Origin: Bryopsis sp. KO-2023
Taxonomy: Eukaryota > Chlorophyta > Ulvophyceae > Bryopsidales > Bryopsidaceae
Assembly (NCBI GenBank): GCA_030272585.1
Contig: BSYQ01000003.1
Span: 2,666,001 to 2,730,000 of the forward strand
Reading direction: 5' to 3'
Length of the DNA: 64,000 nucleotides
Part shown: piece after piece, positions 11,401 through 23,105 of the stretch
Layout: each line of letters opens with the position of its first letter
Numbering within the stretch: the stretch's first letter is position 1
Translations under genes and position numbers: made by a program
The notes under the pieces: generated by a model
The model's database searches: none
Seen by the model: the letters and a program-made list of their open reading frames with translations, nothing else
Told to the model about the DNA's origin: nothing

Positions 11401-13025
11401 GGGGTTGATAGGAATGGGACAGTATGTATCTGAAACAGGCCTGGGGCATTTCAAAGGTCAGAAGAGTTTGCAAGCTCAGGTGTTGAAATAAATATATTGG
11501 TTATTTTCACCGGTTCTGTATGTCTTTGTCTGAAATAGGTGGACAAGTGCTTTGGGTATGATACAGCAGTGGAAGAAGCCCAGAGAGCGCTGTTGGCTGC
11601 CAAGGTCGAAGCGAGAAGTGCCAGGAGAGGGGTGGGTCTGGTCAAACTCATGGGAAGGCAGTCAGGATTTATCAGCCACAAAGCAGCCATGTCATCAGGT
11701 CAGTCTGCCCTTGTGCATCCAAATTTGCAATTCACGCCAATTCACGCCAATTCACGCCATGGAATAAGAAAGATATGTTGGAAGACCACGTGATGTTGCT
11801 TGGGAGTGGTGGAAAGTAAGAAAATTGTTGTGGCGTTTGCTAGTGTGTTTGCACACTAGAGAAAAAAAAAAAAAAAAAGAAATAGAAACGGCAAAATATC
11901 CAGCACGTGTGTGAGGGAGTCTGAAATTTTTCACGTTTCTGTTTTCCAGGGGTTGTCGACATTTGCCTGATTCCAGAGATCAAGTTCAGGCTGGACAAAG
12001 TCTTGGCTTATGTCGAGAAAGTCCTAGCGAAGAAAGGGCATTGGTGAGGCAACCCTCGTTTCATAGAAAAATTGAAAGACAGGATCTATGTGGGATGTTC
12101 CAACACCACCCCCTTTTTTGAAAAGATAACTGCCCTGGTTGGAACAGTCTGTCTATTGTTTTTACTTGTTTTTGGTGCCGATTTCCCCTCAATAACTTGT
12201 TTTTTGTGTGGCAAGTGTGATATGCTTGGCCGAGGGTTGCGGTCAGGATTTGCTCAACAAGGACAGCACCAAGACAACGGATGCCTCTGGAAATCCACTG
12301 CTGACCGACATCGGACCGTTTTTCAAAGACGAAATCAGACGCTACTTTGATGTAGGATGTTCCCGCACGCCATCACTACCCCACATCCAACTTTGTTCAA
12401 TCAAAATTCCGCTCTTTTCTTTGAGCTTTTTTTTCCCCAAAAAAAGTAGAGACGGTACCATGACTTCTCGTTTTCGATGTTTGACTGCGGGGCTGGAAGC
12501 TGGATTTCTGTGTTGTGTGTTCATTTCTTGCTTTGGTGATTACAGGGAGATGTTGATGTCAAGTACATTGACCCAACGTACATGATAAGAGCGATTCCCA
12601 CCATCTCCAGCGATCGTGTCTACTGTAACATCTTGGGTCAGGGTGCGGTGCATGCGGCGTTTGCTGGGTATACTGGCATCACCGTGGGCCTGGTCAACAC
12701 GCACTTCGTCTACCTCCCCATTCCAGACGTCATTCAAGCACCCAGAAGAGTGAACCCCAAAGGAAGGCGATGGAACAGGTGTGAGAATCGTTTCTTAATG
12801 TTTGCATGTTGCTTTTTCCCTGTGGCTGAACCCCTCCACCCCACATGCTGCCATGCTGTACTATTTTGACCTCAAGGTTCTAGGAAAGGGGGGGGTGGAT
12901 TGGGCGCTTCTATGAGCAAAGCAAAAGGTTTTTGAGTAGGAAGAGAGTTCATGGGACGAGGTTGATTTTTGTTTGGTGCATTCGTCAGGTTGAAGACTGC
13001 CATCAACCAACCAAACTTTGCTTGA
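8403..13025 (+). CDS. Plant-type 6-phosphofructokinase with altered nucleotide motif, 499 aa
   Basis: Exons 8403-8652, 9910-9969, 10143-10261, 10347-10562, 10969-11163, 11539-11698, 11950-12043, 12216-12351, 12546-12778, 12989-13025. All phases close (500 codons). Family enzymes phosphorylate fructose 6-phosphate at C1 in glycolysis. Seen: [44 protein letters not shown] (about 271-277), [18 protein letters not shown] and [10 protein letters not shown], all typical of the plant ATP-dependent type. The usual GGDGT is GGNGG here (residues 243-247): the Asp and Thr/Ser that handle Mg-nucleotide are gone, while the catalytic Asp of IDND and the Gly/Lys pair separating ATP from PPi types are kept. 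The first 80 residues, Arg-rich then acidic and Pro-rich ([20 protein letters not shown]), may include a plastid transit peptide. The first intron is unusually long, 1257 bp. It could be an active isoform or a regulatory paralogue. Confidence 0.93.
8653..9909 (+). other. Long first intron of the phosphofructokinase gene
   Basis: The donor is GTGAGT at 8653 and the acceptor TTGTCTTTCAG at 9899-9909. I see no nested gene. It holds short TTTA repeats (8668-8705) and T/A runs. At 1257 bp it is several times longer than most introns in the window. Confidence 0.7.
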
Positions 13026-13551
13026 GCAATTACCAGGCAATCACGATTCAATGTCAGGATTGTTACAGCAAATAACAACATCTGTTATGCAATGAATGAG
13101 AGGATGCATGTGAAGGAATGAGAAGCGACGATCGCAACAATGCGTCGAGAGATTTAAAAAAACATTTTTCAGTTTCTAGATCGAGAGGAGATTTCATGAT
13201 CGATGGGGTGGTTTTCTGTTTGCAGTGTCTGAGAAAGACAACCTTTGTAACATCACGAAAAGATGAACCAGGTGTTGTAAGTCCCATGCAAATCACAACA
13301 CATGGAACATGGCAAATTAAATACGGTTGGCTCTATTCCACCTGCCACCAGCGAACCTCAGAATACCATCGTCACTGATTCTTTGCATGTGGTAAACTGC
13401 CCTGTTGTTTTTCTTGCGAATTGTCCTCACTGGATAATCTGCAAATTTTCTTCACATCGATTACGTCGGTTGCCCATTCGTGCATTGTTTTTATTATCAG
13501 TGGGGCATTCGTGTGCTGATACCTCTTAGCCTGAAGGGAAAAAACAACTCG
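13026..13551. other. Convergent 3' spacer
   Basis: The spacer lies between the stop codons of the phosphofructokinase gene (+) and the coiled-coil gene (-). It would contain both 3' UTRs. I found no supported feature and no clear terminator. Confidence 0.5.
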
Positions 13552-16500
13552 TCACCGTCCTGTGTCGCACATGCATTCCAGCAACTCAGGAAGGAAAAGG
13601 AGTTTGGATGTAATGCTGGGTTGTAGACCCACCACACTCAGAAGTCGCTCAATGGCGGCATATTTTTCTTCCTGATCGATGTCACCGCCATTACTCAGTT
13701 TGAATTGTTCCACTCTCAGCAGCAGCTGGGGATTGACCCGCTCGAGAATTTTTGGCCAAAGGTTTGTGATTCTCTCTGAAAGACTCGTGGAACTCTTAGC
13801 GAACATGACGCTCCGCCACAGGGAGCTAGAAGAAAGCAACTTCCAAATCATATGGCATGTCAATAGGAAAAAGCAAACTGGACAATTTTCGAGTGATGGT
13901 GTGGAGTAACCGCACCTCGACCAATAGTTGTTCAGAATCATGACCGCAAAAAGAGTTAGGGCAGAGAACTTGGATTTCATGCCACATTTCCGAACTTCCT
14001 TGAGTTCTGCGTGTTGGAGACGCATCTTTTTCACGAGAAATTGGATGTGAAACCGAGATTCAAGTCCGTGCCATTCCTTTGGGCACTCGTTGGCATACAT
14101 TGACGCCCCATCGTCACACACTCCTTCCACCCTTTTCAGACTAGGAACGACCGTATGTCCAAATGAGGTTTCGCTTCCCTTGTTCTTGACAGCACAATCT
14201 TCCGAAGTTGGTCGAGGGACGTCGATCTTAGATGCTTCAGGTGCCGGTTTCAGGTCGACAGCAGAGTTCTTGCGACAGCGAGGAGTCTTTGAAACACAAC
14301 TTCTTTTGCAATTGTTGGAACGTCCCTTTTTCGCGCGTTTGGATGCCGCGAAGGAGGATGGTTGGCTTCCTCTAGTACTTCTAGCGCTGTCTATATCTGG
14401 AAACGAGTAACTTTCCTCCCCGATCAAGTCCAACGCGTCTTGCAACACTTCCACAGTTGTGAGAACACTGGGGGGCCGTGAACATCTCGAAGAAGTCCGC
14501 AAGCGTATTTGCTGAGCACAGCTGTTCCCACTCATATTATGTACACTTTCATTGCCCGCGTGGCGTCTGTCGCTCCTTCTGGTCTCTCCGAAACTGATGC
14601 TCTTGCTGTTCGCGCCAGTTTGGGCAAAACTTCGGGGTTGGTCCAGAGTTTGTGTGGATTTAGACGACACAATCGTACCCTTGTCGCAAGAAACTCCCTC
14701 TGCAGGATAATTTGAAAGAACCCGTCAGGCCGGATATGAACGATCTGTTGGGGAGGCTTCCCCCCCAAATGTGTATCAAGAGGCACGTACGAGGTCGGTT
14801 GTGCAACAGCTGGAGAGGGGCTGTGTTTGGAGCTAGAGAAGCTCTCCTCGTCGACCTTCCGCAGAGGTTTCTTGTGACACTGCTGCTCGATTCAAAGGAA
14901 GTATCGCGCATTTTGATGGAGGCCTGCTGAGACATTGGATCCGTTTGCACTCCCCTATTGAGCTGGAGAAGTTTAGGCTGCCTTTCCAGGGGGACAGTTG
15001 TGGTCGAATCCTTGCAAAGCACAGAACCCTCGTCTTTCAAGAGTGGGTTTTCATTGACAACGTTATGGCGAGAGTTCATCATGATTCCCTCCCTACCGTC
15101 AATTGGGTCCCAAGACTTCTTAGTTTCTGATTCTCGAGGTTCGCTTGGTCGAAGTACCGTTTGATATCGTCTCTTGCTTGTTGTGCAGCCCCGAGTTTAC
15201 GCTTCAAAATGTCGACCTGAACACCAGTAAAGAAATATTACACCAGCCGCAGTTCAAGATTCTGTTTTGAGTGTCCCGCCTTACCACACCTCATTTTCCA
15301 ACCGGATCGTGTGCTTCTGACGTTCCACAACTTCGCGCAAGAGGCGGTCATTGGCGGCCTCTCCAGATTTTGTTTGCATTCCTATTGCAAGCGTCTGAAG
15401 GGATTTGCGTCGATCGTCGGTCTTGCTGGTGTTCGCCAAGATCTGTGCAACAGCTGAGATGGACTCCTCTTTTGCACGCTTCTCTGACTCCGCATCAGAT
15501 TGTAGTTCGTCAACGAGGTTCTCAAGAATCTGGGACGGTAACAGACGTTAGTCTCCAGCGTTGCAGTGCTCAGTCTCTCTTTTGCTTAATTAAAAGATCT
15601 TGACAAGGTTCCAGAACCAAGAAAGCCATGTTCGTTCAGAGCTCATTGAGTAGACTCAATTCACCTGAACTTCCTCGGTATACTTTCTCTCGAGCATTTC
15701 CCGCTCGACGCTGAACCGCTTCTCTAGAACGTTGGCTTCCTCAACATTTCACAAAGAAAACCAATCAATCGCTGCATCAACAATGGTAAACTCTGAAAAG
15801 TTTTCTTTGCAGTATAGCCCTTGCACACAGTGAACCTGGCCACCCTCATAGTTACAAGAGTTGTTATCGAATTGGTACCTTCTTTCTCACTGACATCTCT
15901 GTTTCAATCAGATTCGCAAGAAGGCCTCGGCACAAGGTGAACAAGGGCTTGAAGTCATGGATGCACTTTGGCCGCACTGTGGACAACCATTCCTGTCTAA
16001 CACTGATACTGTCATTTACTGAAAGCAAAAACAGAGTCGTACACCCCAATGCATTGTGTGTCTCTGAATTATTTTTTCGCTTAGGCATTGCATCAAGTTA
16101 TTTCCGTTAATGTGAGCCGCCGCCAATGCGAATTCAGTAGCACTGTCGTCGTCCACGAAAACACTCTCACTGCGACAAGCGATAATTGTCTTCCTGGGGA
16201 ATGGTGGGGTATATGTTACTCGGGGCACGAAATCTATATTCCTGCCCCCCCCCCCCCCCCTCCAAGTGGAGTGTTGGGATTCAGAGGAATGGAAAACACG
16301 AATGAATCCAAGACTTTGTTACAACCTGGAGCTGATGGAGATCGCATTGTGAAGGGGCCGTGCTAGCGTATTTTCTCCATCCATCTAGCTCTACCCCGTC
16401 TGCGGTTTTGCCATCAAGGGACGCTTTGTATATGAAGACAAACCAAAGTGAACGAGCAGTAGAGAAGACCAAAATTCTGTGCCACGTGACACGGGGCTCA

Positions 16501-16980
16501 AGGAGAGTTTGTCTTTGCACACCTTGGTAGACCTACGCACCGTGCCTGGCGTACCATATGCGGGTGTGTTCGGAGAGCTCGGAAGAGGTTACAAGCTCGT
16601 CGTTCTGTATCAATGCTTGGATGATATCAGACACGTACAGCTGTTGATTGTTTTGCAACTTGGGGAACGTTTATAGCTATACAGCAATATATTGAACCTG
16701 ATCGTTATCCACGAGCACATCAAAATGGCGGTAGTGCGCCTCCTGTCCAAATTGCAAAAGGTTGACGGAATCCTGAAAAACAATGTTGCCACACTGAGTA
16801 TATATGCTGTGTTAGTCTGTTGCACCTTGCAAGACTATGCCATTCTCCACTGGCTCACAGACGTCGTACCTTCATTAATTTTCGAGCTTGATCCGTTGTG
16901 TCATTCGTGTTTGCAAAATTTGGTGACGAAGAGGAGCTGGGCGAGTGCTTTGAAACGGGGAAAATAAAGCGGTGTATCAT
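13552..16980 (-). CDS. Unrecognised coiled-coil protein, about 752 aa
   Basis: Proposed exons: 16980-16870, 16772-16698, 16640-16541, 16423-16326, a 22-nt microexon 16165-16144, about 16018-15879, 15739-15665, 15529-15290, 15216-15097, 15010-14791, 14699-13916, 13825-13552. The frame closes only with the microexon, the weakest part of the model. The start ATG follows an in-frame TGA. The N-terminal 200 residues are globular-looking (HFDVLVDNDQLYVSDIIQAL) and belong to no family I know. About 200-330 is heptad-rich coiled coil (VLEKRFSVEREMLERKYTEE, LKRKLGAAQQARDDIKRYFD). Then follows a Ser-rich, basic region with two short STQT/VQTD motifs common in coiled-coil scaffolds, then a helical C-terminus. 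A 90-bp in-frame stretch (13826-13915) has GT..AG ends and could be intron or retained. No enzymatic motif or membrane segment. A cytoskeletal or centrosomal role would be a guess. Confidence 0.6.
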
Positions 16981-17754
16981 GGGTCACTACAAACGGAACA
17001 GAAGGTGTTCGCGGGGACAGTTTGGCTACTCAAGCCAAACGCGGCGGCAGTGTTGCAGCGAGGTGCTGAGCATCGTTGGATCGATCGCTATTTTCTGATA
17101 CATGGGATGGAACGATGCGCGAACAACCATAAGTTTTGGTTTCCCGTTTCCTCCCTCCCTTCCGATCTTATGGACACAAGTCCACAGAGTTCGTGGTATT
17201 TCACCCTCTTGAATGCTGTGCCGCCGCAGGCAGCATCATCGCAGCGCGAATCCCTTTTAAAATTTTATTCGGACGATATCTGTGAACAGCAGCCGTCCAG
17301 AAACCGTTTCTACGAACTCTAGAAACATTCACCTTTGCAGTAAGATACTCTCGGGGTACGGTCGTGGCGACAAAAACGCACAAAGAAACACCCTGGTGGG
17401 CGGGGTCGGAAAACCTTTCTGAGCCATTTTAAAACCGTAAAATGTCAGCCAACAACGTCAGACGCAATTCCCGATAATGAAGCTCATTGCATATCTTGAG
17501 GGACTCGCTCCCCCCCCACTTCTCGATGATCACCAACTCCCCAGCCACCACGATTCCAACGCCAACCATACTCGGATACAGTACTTGTTGCCAACACCAT
17601 ACCTTGGGGAACCATCAGATGTCACCCACACGACGGCCAACACAAGGTGCCATCACAGCCAAAAAATCCTGCATGACGTGGATTCCACAGCATACGACAC
17701 GGTTCATATCACATCCTTGCTGATGCTGGTGAACAATGGCACCAGAAAAGCGCG
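16981..17754. promoter_or_regulatory. Divergent intergenic region of coiled-coil and NRAMP genes
   Basis: This 774-bp region separates outward-facing start codons. Part of it is GC-rich for this window. Open frames up to about 100 codons exist but show no family features. The frame just upstream of the NRAMP start stays open for some codons, so a longer N-terminus or upstream exon is possible. Confidence 0.45.
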
Positions 17755-20700
17755 ATGGCGGGTGGCAAGCTCGTTGGCGCCCTGAAGCTGATGGGCCCTG
17801 CCTTTCTCGTTTCGGTGAGGTTCTTCGATTCAGGAATCGCAACCGAAATCGCTGGTCGGGATTACCACGTTTCGACGAGCTTGAGGGCACCATCCCGTCA
17901 CCTCCTTTGTTTTTTGGCGTCCATGAAATAGATAGACCTGTTACTCAGGAACGATCATGCTGCAAGAGTTGTTTTCGATTAAGAACACTTGCAATGGATG
18001 TCAAAAAGATTTCTGTTTCCATTAAAATCCTGGATCGATGTCATCGATATCCACATGTTCCTTGAAACTCATGTGCAGTTTCGAATTTTTCACTGTGTAC
18101 GGCAACTTGAGGGCTTTAATTTACCAGAAATATCGTTGTTCGCATTAGGTTGCTTATTTGGATCCTGGAAACTGGGCGACTGCCGTTGAAGCTGGCTCAA
18201 GGTTTGGATACCAGCTGGTAAGAAAAGTAGAAAATCCAAATCCAGTTGACTCACAGCCAAGTTTTTGAAGTTTCAGATGGACTTGATTGAAAATATGAAA
18301 AAAATGCTCTGGATGATACCACAGTTTGCCTTGATGGAAATTGGTGTGGATTTTTCCTTTTTTTTTTTGCTTTGCAGATCTGGGTTGTAGTTTTGTCCAA
18401 TTTGATTGCTATTCTTTTGCAAACACTCGCGGCGAGACTGGGCATCGTGACTGGAAAGCATTTGGCAGAGGTAATCACCGATTGTTATTCTTTCTTTCTT
18501 TGGGAACTCTGTTGTTTTCTTGCGTGGTTTTTGTTTGCAGGCTTCCACCAGTATTGCCGAGACCACGCAACAATGTGACCTGCGAAGCGCCATGCTTGAT
18601 GAAGTGTTTTTTGACATCCATATATATATATATATATATATATATACAACCAAAACAGATGGTGATCTGTTCTTTTGACCTCTTGATTGAAATGTTGGCA
18701 TTGCCATTGCAGGTTTGCCGCGAACAATATCCGGTTGTAGTGTGCTTCTTCTTGTGGGTTCTATGTGAAATCAGCATCGTTGCACTTGACCTGACCATGG
18801 TCCTGGGTGAGTGGCACACTCATGATTCTAAAAATAGTCAACCAGGTTCCCTGCGACCTCGTTAGAATTCCACTCGTTCAGGGACTATACTTCGACTTGT
18901 GGTAGCTTTACAATAAGATCGAGAAGTCTTGGTTGCCCCAAAGAGTCGACCGCATGCCTCATCCAGCTGTAGGGTGGATTATTAGTCAACTTTTTTTTTT
19001 CTTTTCCAGGGACGGCGGTCGGATTGAACATGCTGTTTCGTCTACCTCTGCTGCCATGCATATTTTTGACCAGCTTGGATGCGCTGATGGTGCTGTTTAT
19101 GCTGCCTGGGACCCGGCTCCAGTGGTCGGAAATGCTGACTGTGGGAATCGTCGGCCTCGTGTTGATGTGCTTCCTGGTGGATGTGGTTTTCAGCGCACCG
19201 CCTTTGGGTTCCGTCATCAAAGGGTTGTGGCCGAAATTGGAGAGAGATTCGATATACACTGCAGTATCGTTGCTGGGTGCAAACGTCATGCCTCATAATT
19301 TCTACCTGCACAGGTAACGTGTAATGTATAGATGTTTGGAGTGAGAAAACTGTGAATTGAGCGTCTATGGAGAAGGATCAGTGGCAATTGAATGTTGTAA
19401 AAATGCGGTCTGAATGTCAAGATGTTGCTGTGACTGACACGATGGGACACTTGTGTGGGTGGCAGTGCCCTTGTGAAGGGCCGTCAGAATGAAGGGCAAA
19501 CCGTGGGTGCGATGTGTCACTACAACTTTATCGATGTCACGTGTGCCTTGGGGGTTGCGCTGCTCATCAATCTGGCGGTCCTCATTGTGTCAGCATCCAC
19601 CTTTTTCTCGGCAGGTGGGATGGGTGGCAATACCACAAAGAAAAATGAGTCCAGAAACCCCCTGATTTTTTATTTTTTTTTCCTTAAAAAAGGGACAGAA
19701 AAAAAAATCAGACTTGAGAGGAGAATTTCTATCCCCGCATGAAAATTGACCCCTGAAGTGCCAAATCCTGACATGTTCATGTCACATAGTCAGGCAGGTC
19801 ATTGGTTAGTTACCATGACTTTGTTTATGAAAGGAAAAAAAAAATGGGGGGAATGTGATTTTGAAAGGCGAGCGTGACATTTTCTGGGCTTTTTTTTCTA
19901 CCATAGGCATAGTTGTGGAGACTCTGCAAGATGCGCATGACCTCATGGAACAGCTTTTGAGCAGCAGCATAGCCCCGGCTGTTTTTGGATTGGCGTTGCT
20001 CTTTGCTGGTCAGCTTTCGACGTTCACGGGGACGATTGCTGGCCAAGTCGTTTTGAAGGTAGCACTTCTGTGTGGTGTGTTGGGAGCGTCAATACATGAA
20101 CTCGATCTTTCTTGATTCTTTCTATTATCATTTTTTCTGTAAGAATATGTATGTAAAAATTGAATTGAGTTGAAATCATTCTACACACGACCAAGAGGCC
20201 GATTGCAGCCCGTTCACGGAAACGTGTTATCGGCTGACTCAGAAAAGGAAAACATCGTACGTATGTATGTATAAACATTTACTTATTATTATTGTTATTG
20301 TTCTAATTTTGGGTGGGAAGGGGTCAGCATTGCTGAAATGGTTGGTTGATGCAGGGGTTTTTGAACATTGAGATCAGTCCTTGGTTGAGGCGATTGTTGA
20401 CACGGTCCGCTGCCATCATTCCTGCGGCGATCTTGCAGCAAGTGCACGGGGACCAAGGCACATACAAGTCCGTGAGGGTTTTATTTCTGTGTTAACCTCC
20501 CAACATTCTGTACATTCTGTTTTATTTCTGTGCTTTCGTTGTGTGGCTTCCCTGTGTCTAATTTTTTGTGGTGTCGTGTGGGTACCCTCCAGGATGCTCG
20601 TGATTGCACAAGTTATACTTGCCCTCCAGTTACCGTTCACGTTGGTCCCTTTGATCAAGGCCACCTCGGAGCGAAAGCTGATGGGCAGATTCGCCAACAG

Positions 20701-22737
20701 TGGCATGGTTCAGATATTTGCTTGGGGCTCGACGCTGCTCATCTTCATGGCCAGTTTGATGCTTTTCGTGAACATGCTGTTGCCTGCAGAAGCGTTGGAC
20801 TCTTCGGTGGGAATCGATGGTACGATCTTGCATGCAAAAAGAATCAAATGTCTGACTCGGACCATGGCATATCTATCTTCCACAAGAATTTATACTCTTT
20901 GAATTCTCTTTGAATTTTCTTTGAATTTTCGTGTGCGAAACTCATGACAATGTTACAATAAAACAGAAATTCAAAAGAATCACTAGCTTTGGCGGCATTC
21001 TTGTATGCTTATCATGTGCGTTGTATGTGGGGAAATGAACAGGGGACTTCGGTGTACGAATTCGACGTTGGCTGACTGAAACATCGGATCTCGCATGGCA
21101 TGCCCCCTTTCGACTTGCACTTCTCGTGCTGTTGGTCATAATGGCCAGCTCCAGCCTCGCTCTGTTGCTGTGGATGCTCATTACCCCGTTTTCACATGGC
21201 TCCACCGATCATGCCCTGATGCCCTTTTTTTCCAAGGAGTTTGAGTTCGAGTCCAGCGAGGCCGATTTGAAAAGGGAAAAGATGATGGCTTGGTACAGAC
21301 AGGGCAGCATACAAGTGAAGGAGCACCACACGGCCAATTCCAAACAAGTGAGAGGAAAATGCCAGAAAATGGGCACTTGACGATGGAGGTTTCGAATGGC
21401 ATAGAGCCACTCATTGGCATTGAAAACTGTGTTAGCGTGGGCTTGGAACTCTTTTCAGAACTGCGGGAGGGTATGTTGAATATGATTCCTGACAAAAATG
21501 ATGCCAGGGTCACCGTATCAAGCTGCTAGCTGGTGAAAGAGGGGAATGGCAGGTATCTGTGCGCAGTGTCGAGTGCAAGGAGAGTTTCTGCCCTGTAGGT
21601 GCAACTGACATTCGTTAATAACATTCTTTAATAGAAAAAATAAATAAAATAAAATAAATAATGTATATATTTTTTTGTTATTGAAGGAAGTGGGGACGAA
21701 ACATGCTGTGCCAGAAGCCAACTGCCAAGTGCCGCCTCCCAATGCCATTGGCCGAGGAGTTCGACGTCAAATCTCTTCCACGTTGGACAAGTTTTGGGCA
21801 AATCACTATGATTTGCATGGAGGTCCTCTGGACGGGCATGCTGCCAATGAGGATTCGATTCCTTCGATATCTGCATGCATGGAGGCGGTGGCGGCTCTGG
21901 ACTCTGCGCACACCTTTGCTGAACCCCATGACACTCCCCCTTGGCAGCTCATCGACGATACGCTGATTAGGAGGTTGCACGCTTCCTATGTGCCCTTTGA
22001 TGGGGCGTCTGACAGCGTCGATCAGTCGCCTTTGTACTTGTTCGGAATGTGGTGTTTGGTGAGGATGTTGGAACTGTGTGAAGCAGAGGCTCGCCCGGAG
22101 CTATGGGGTAGGTACTGCTCCGTGTTGAACAGATTGCAGTGGTTGCTGCCCCATTTGAAAAGGAAGGAGCCCGTCGTATCGGAAAATGTGTTGGCGATGC
22201 TGGGGAGGATAGAGGTGTGGGTGAAAGAAAGGAAAGGCCCGAAAGGCACCGTGGCTGGCGATGTAGCTTTCCCTAAGGTAAGAGATTTGCTGAACTTTGT
22301 TCTGCTTTGAATGAGTCTTCCCTGCACCCACTCAAAAAAAATAATAAAAAAATTGCGCGATATGCTAGTGTTGGAAGAAATCTGTGGGAGGTCGCTTTCA
22401 GTTTCCTGCGCTGGGAATGGATATATGAGTTGATTTTCCTTGCAATTGGCCATTCATGAGCTGTTTTTTTTGATTGCTCAGATCATGGAAAATTTCCGGG
22501 TTTTTTTTTTGATTTTTTTGCTTATCATAGGGAAAGGAGATCGCATTGTCAGTAGTCAAGAGATACAGAAGGCAGCTGGGGGCCACTCGAGGAAGCCACC
22601 AGAAAAGGGCATTGCAAACTTCAATAGGCATTGGACTTTCCAGCGGGGTGTTCTTTCTGGGCTTACTTGGATGGGCTGGGTTGTCCCCTCCTGAGAGTGG
22701 CACCAACCACCACGATCTATTTTTGCAAGTACAATAA
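17755..22737 (+). CDS. EIN2-like NRAMP membrane protein, 787 aa
   Basis: Exons 17755-17814, 18149-18217, 18378-18470, 18713-18806, 19010-19313, 19466-19614, 19907-20058, 20355-20467, 20593-20819, 21043-21347, 21687-22277, 22531-22737. All phases close (788 codons). Residues 1 to about 480 form the multi-span NRAMP domain. The metal-site segments DPGN (25-28, first helix) and ANVMPHN (196-202, sixth helix) are intact, as in divalent-metal transporters. TLQDAHDLMEQLL and TSERKLMGR follow EIN2 more than generic NRAMPs. The cytosolic tail has LDKFWANHYDLHG, ELWGRYCSVLNRLQ and, across the last junction, AGDVAFPKGKEIALSVVKRY, which matches the conserved C-terminal end of plant EIN2 (ethylene signalling, ER membrane). 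The tail is much shorter than in land plants (about 1300 aa total). A hydrophobic stretch (IGLSSGVFFLGLLGWAGL) near the end is unusual. Metal transport, signalling or both are possible. Confidence 0.9.
18621..18646. repeat. (TA)n microsatellite
   Basis: Thirteen TA units within the intron between exons 3 and 4 of the NRAMP/EIN2-like gene. Confidence 0.95.
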
Positions 22738-23105
22738 TGCTTCGGTTGGTTGTGCTTGAGTGGGATACGATTTCGTTTCGTTAGTCCGTTGGTACTTTGT
22801 TCAAGGTTCTTGGGAATAAAAAGGTAGGGGAAGATCAATTGATTTGAGATATATGAGTTGGCATATATGCAAAAATAATACTGCATTGCTGGGTTGATTT
22901 TTTGGGGGCGTTTGTGCCCTTTCAATGTGGGGTAGTGGGGGGGGGGAGAGAGATTGTCACCGGGATCTAGTATATTTGTAGTTCACTTGTTTGTAGAAGA
23001 TATTAGCTGTTTCTGTTTTTAGGCTTGCAATGGGCTTCCAATTCGGATTCTGGCTTGGACCGTGTTGTTCGAGTTTCACTCTGCCCACACGTGACACTGC
23101 ACCAA
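22738..23105. other. Convergent 3' spacer
   Basis: This short spacer lies between the stop codons of the NRAMP/EIN2-like gene and the IQ coiled-coil gene. It contains a G-run near 22937. No gene is visible. Confidence 0.5.

Noticed and set aside
16541..16772. Kinesin motor start suggested by HFDVLVDNDQLY
   Set aside because: No P-loop (GxxxxGKT) or switch motifs follow, so the resemblance to the kinesin FxFDxVF...VY segment is superficial.
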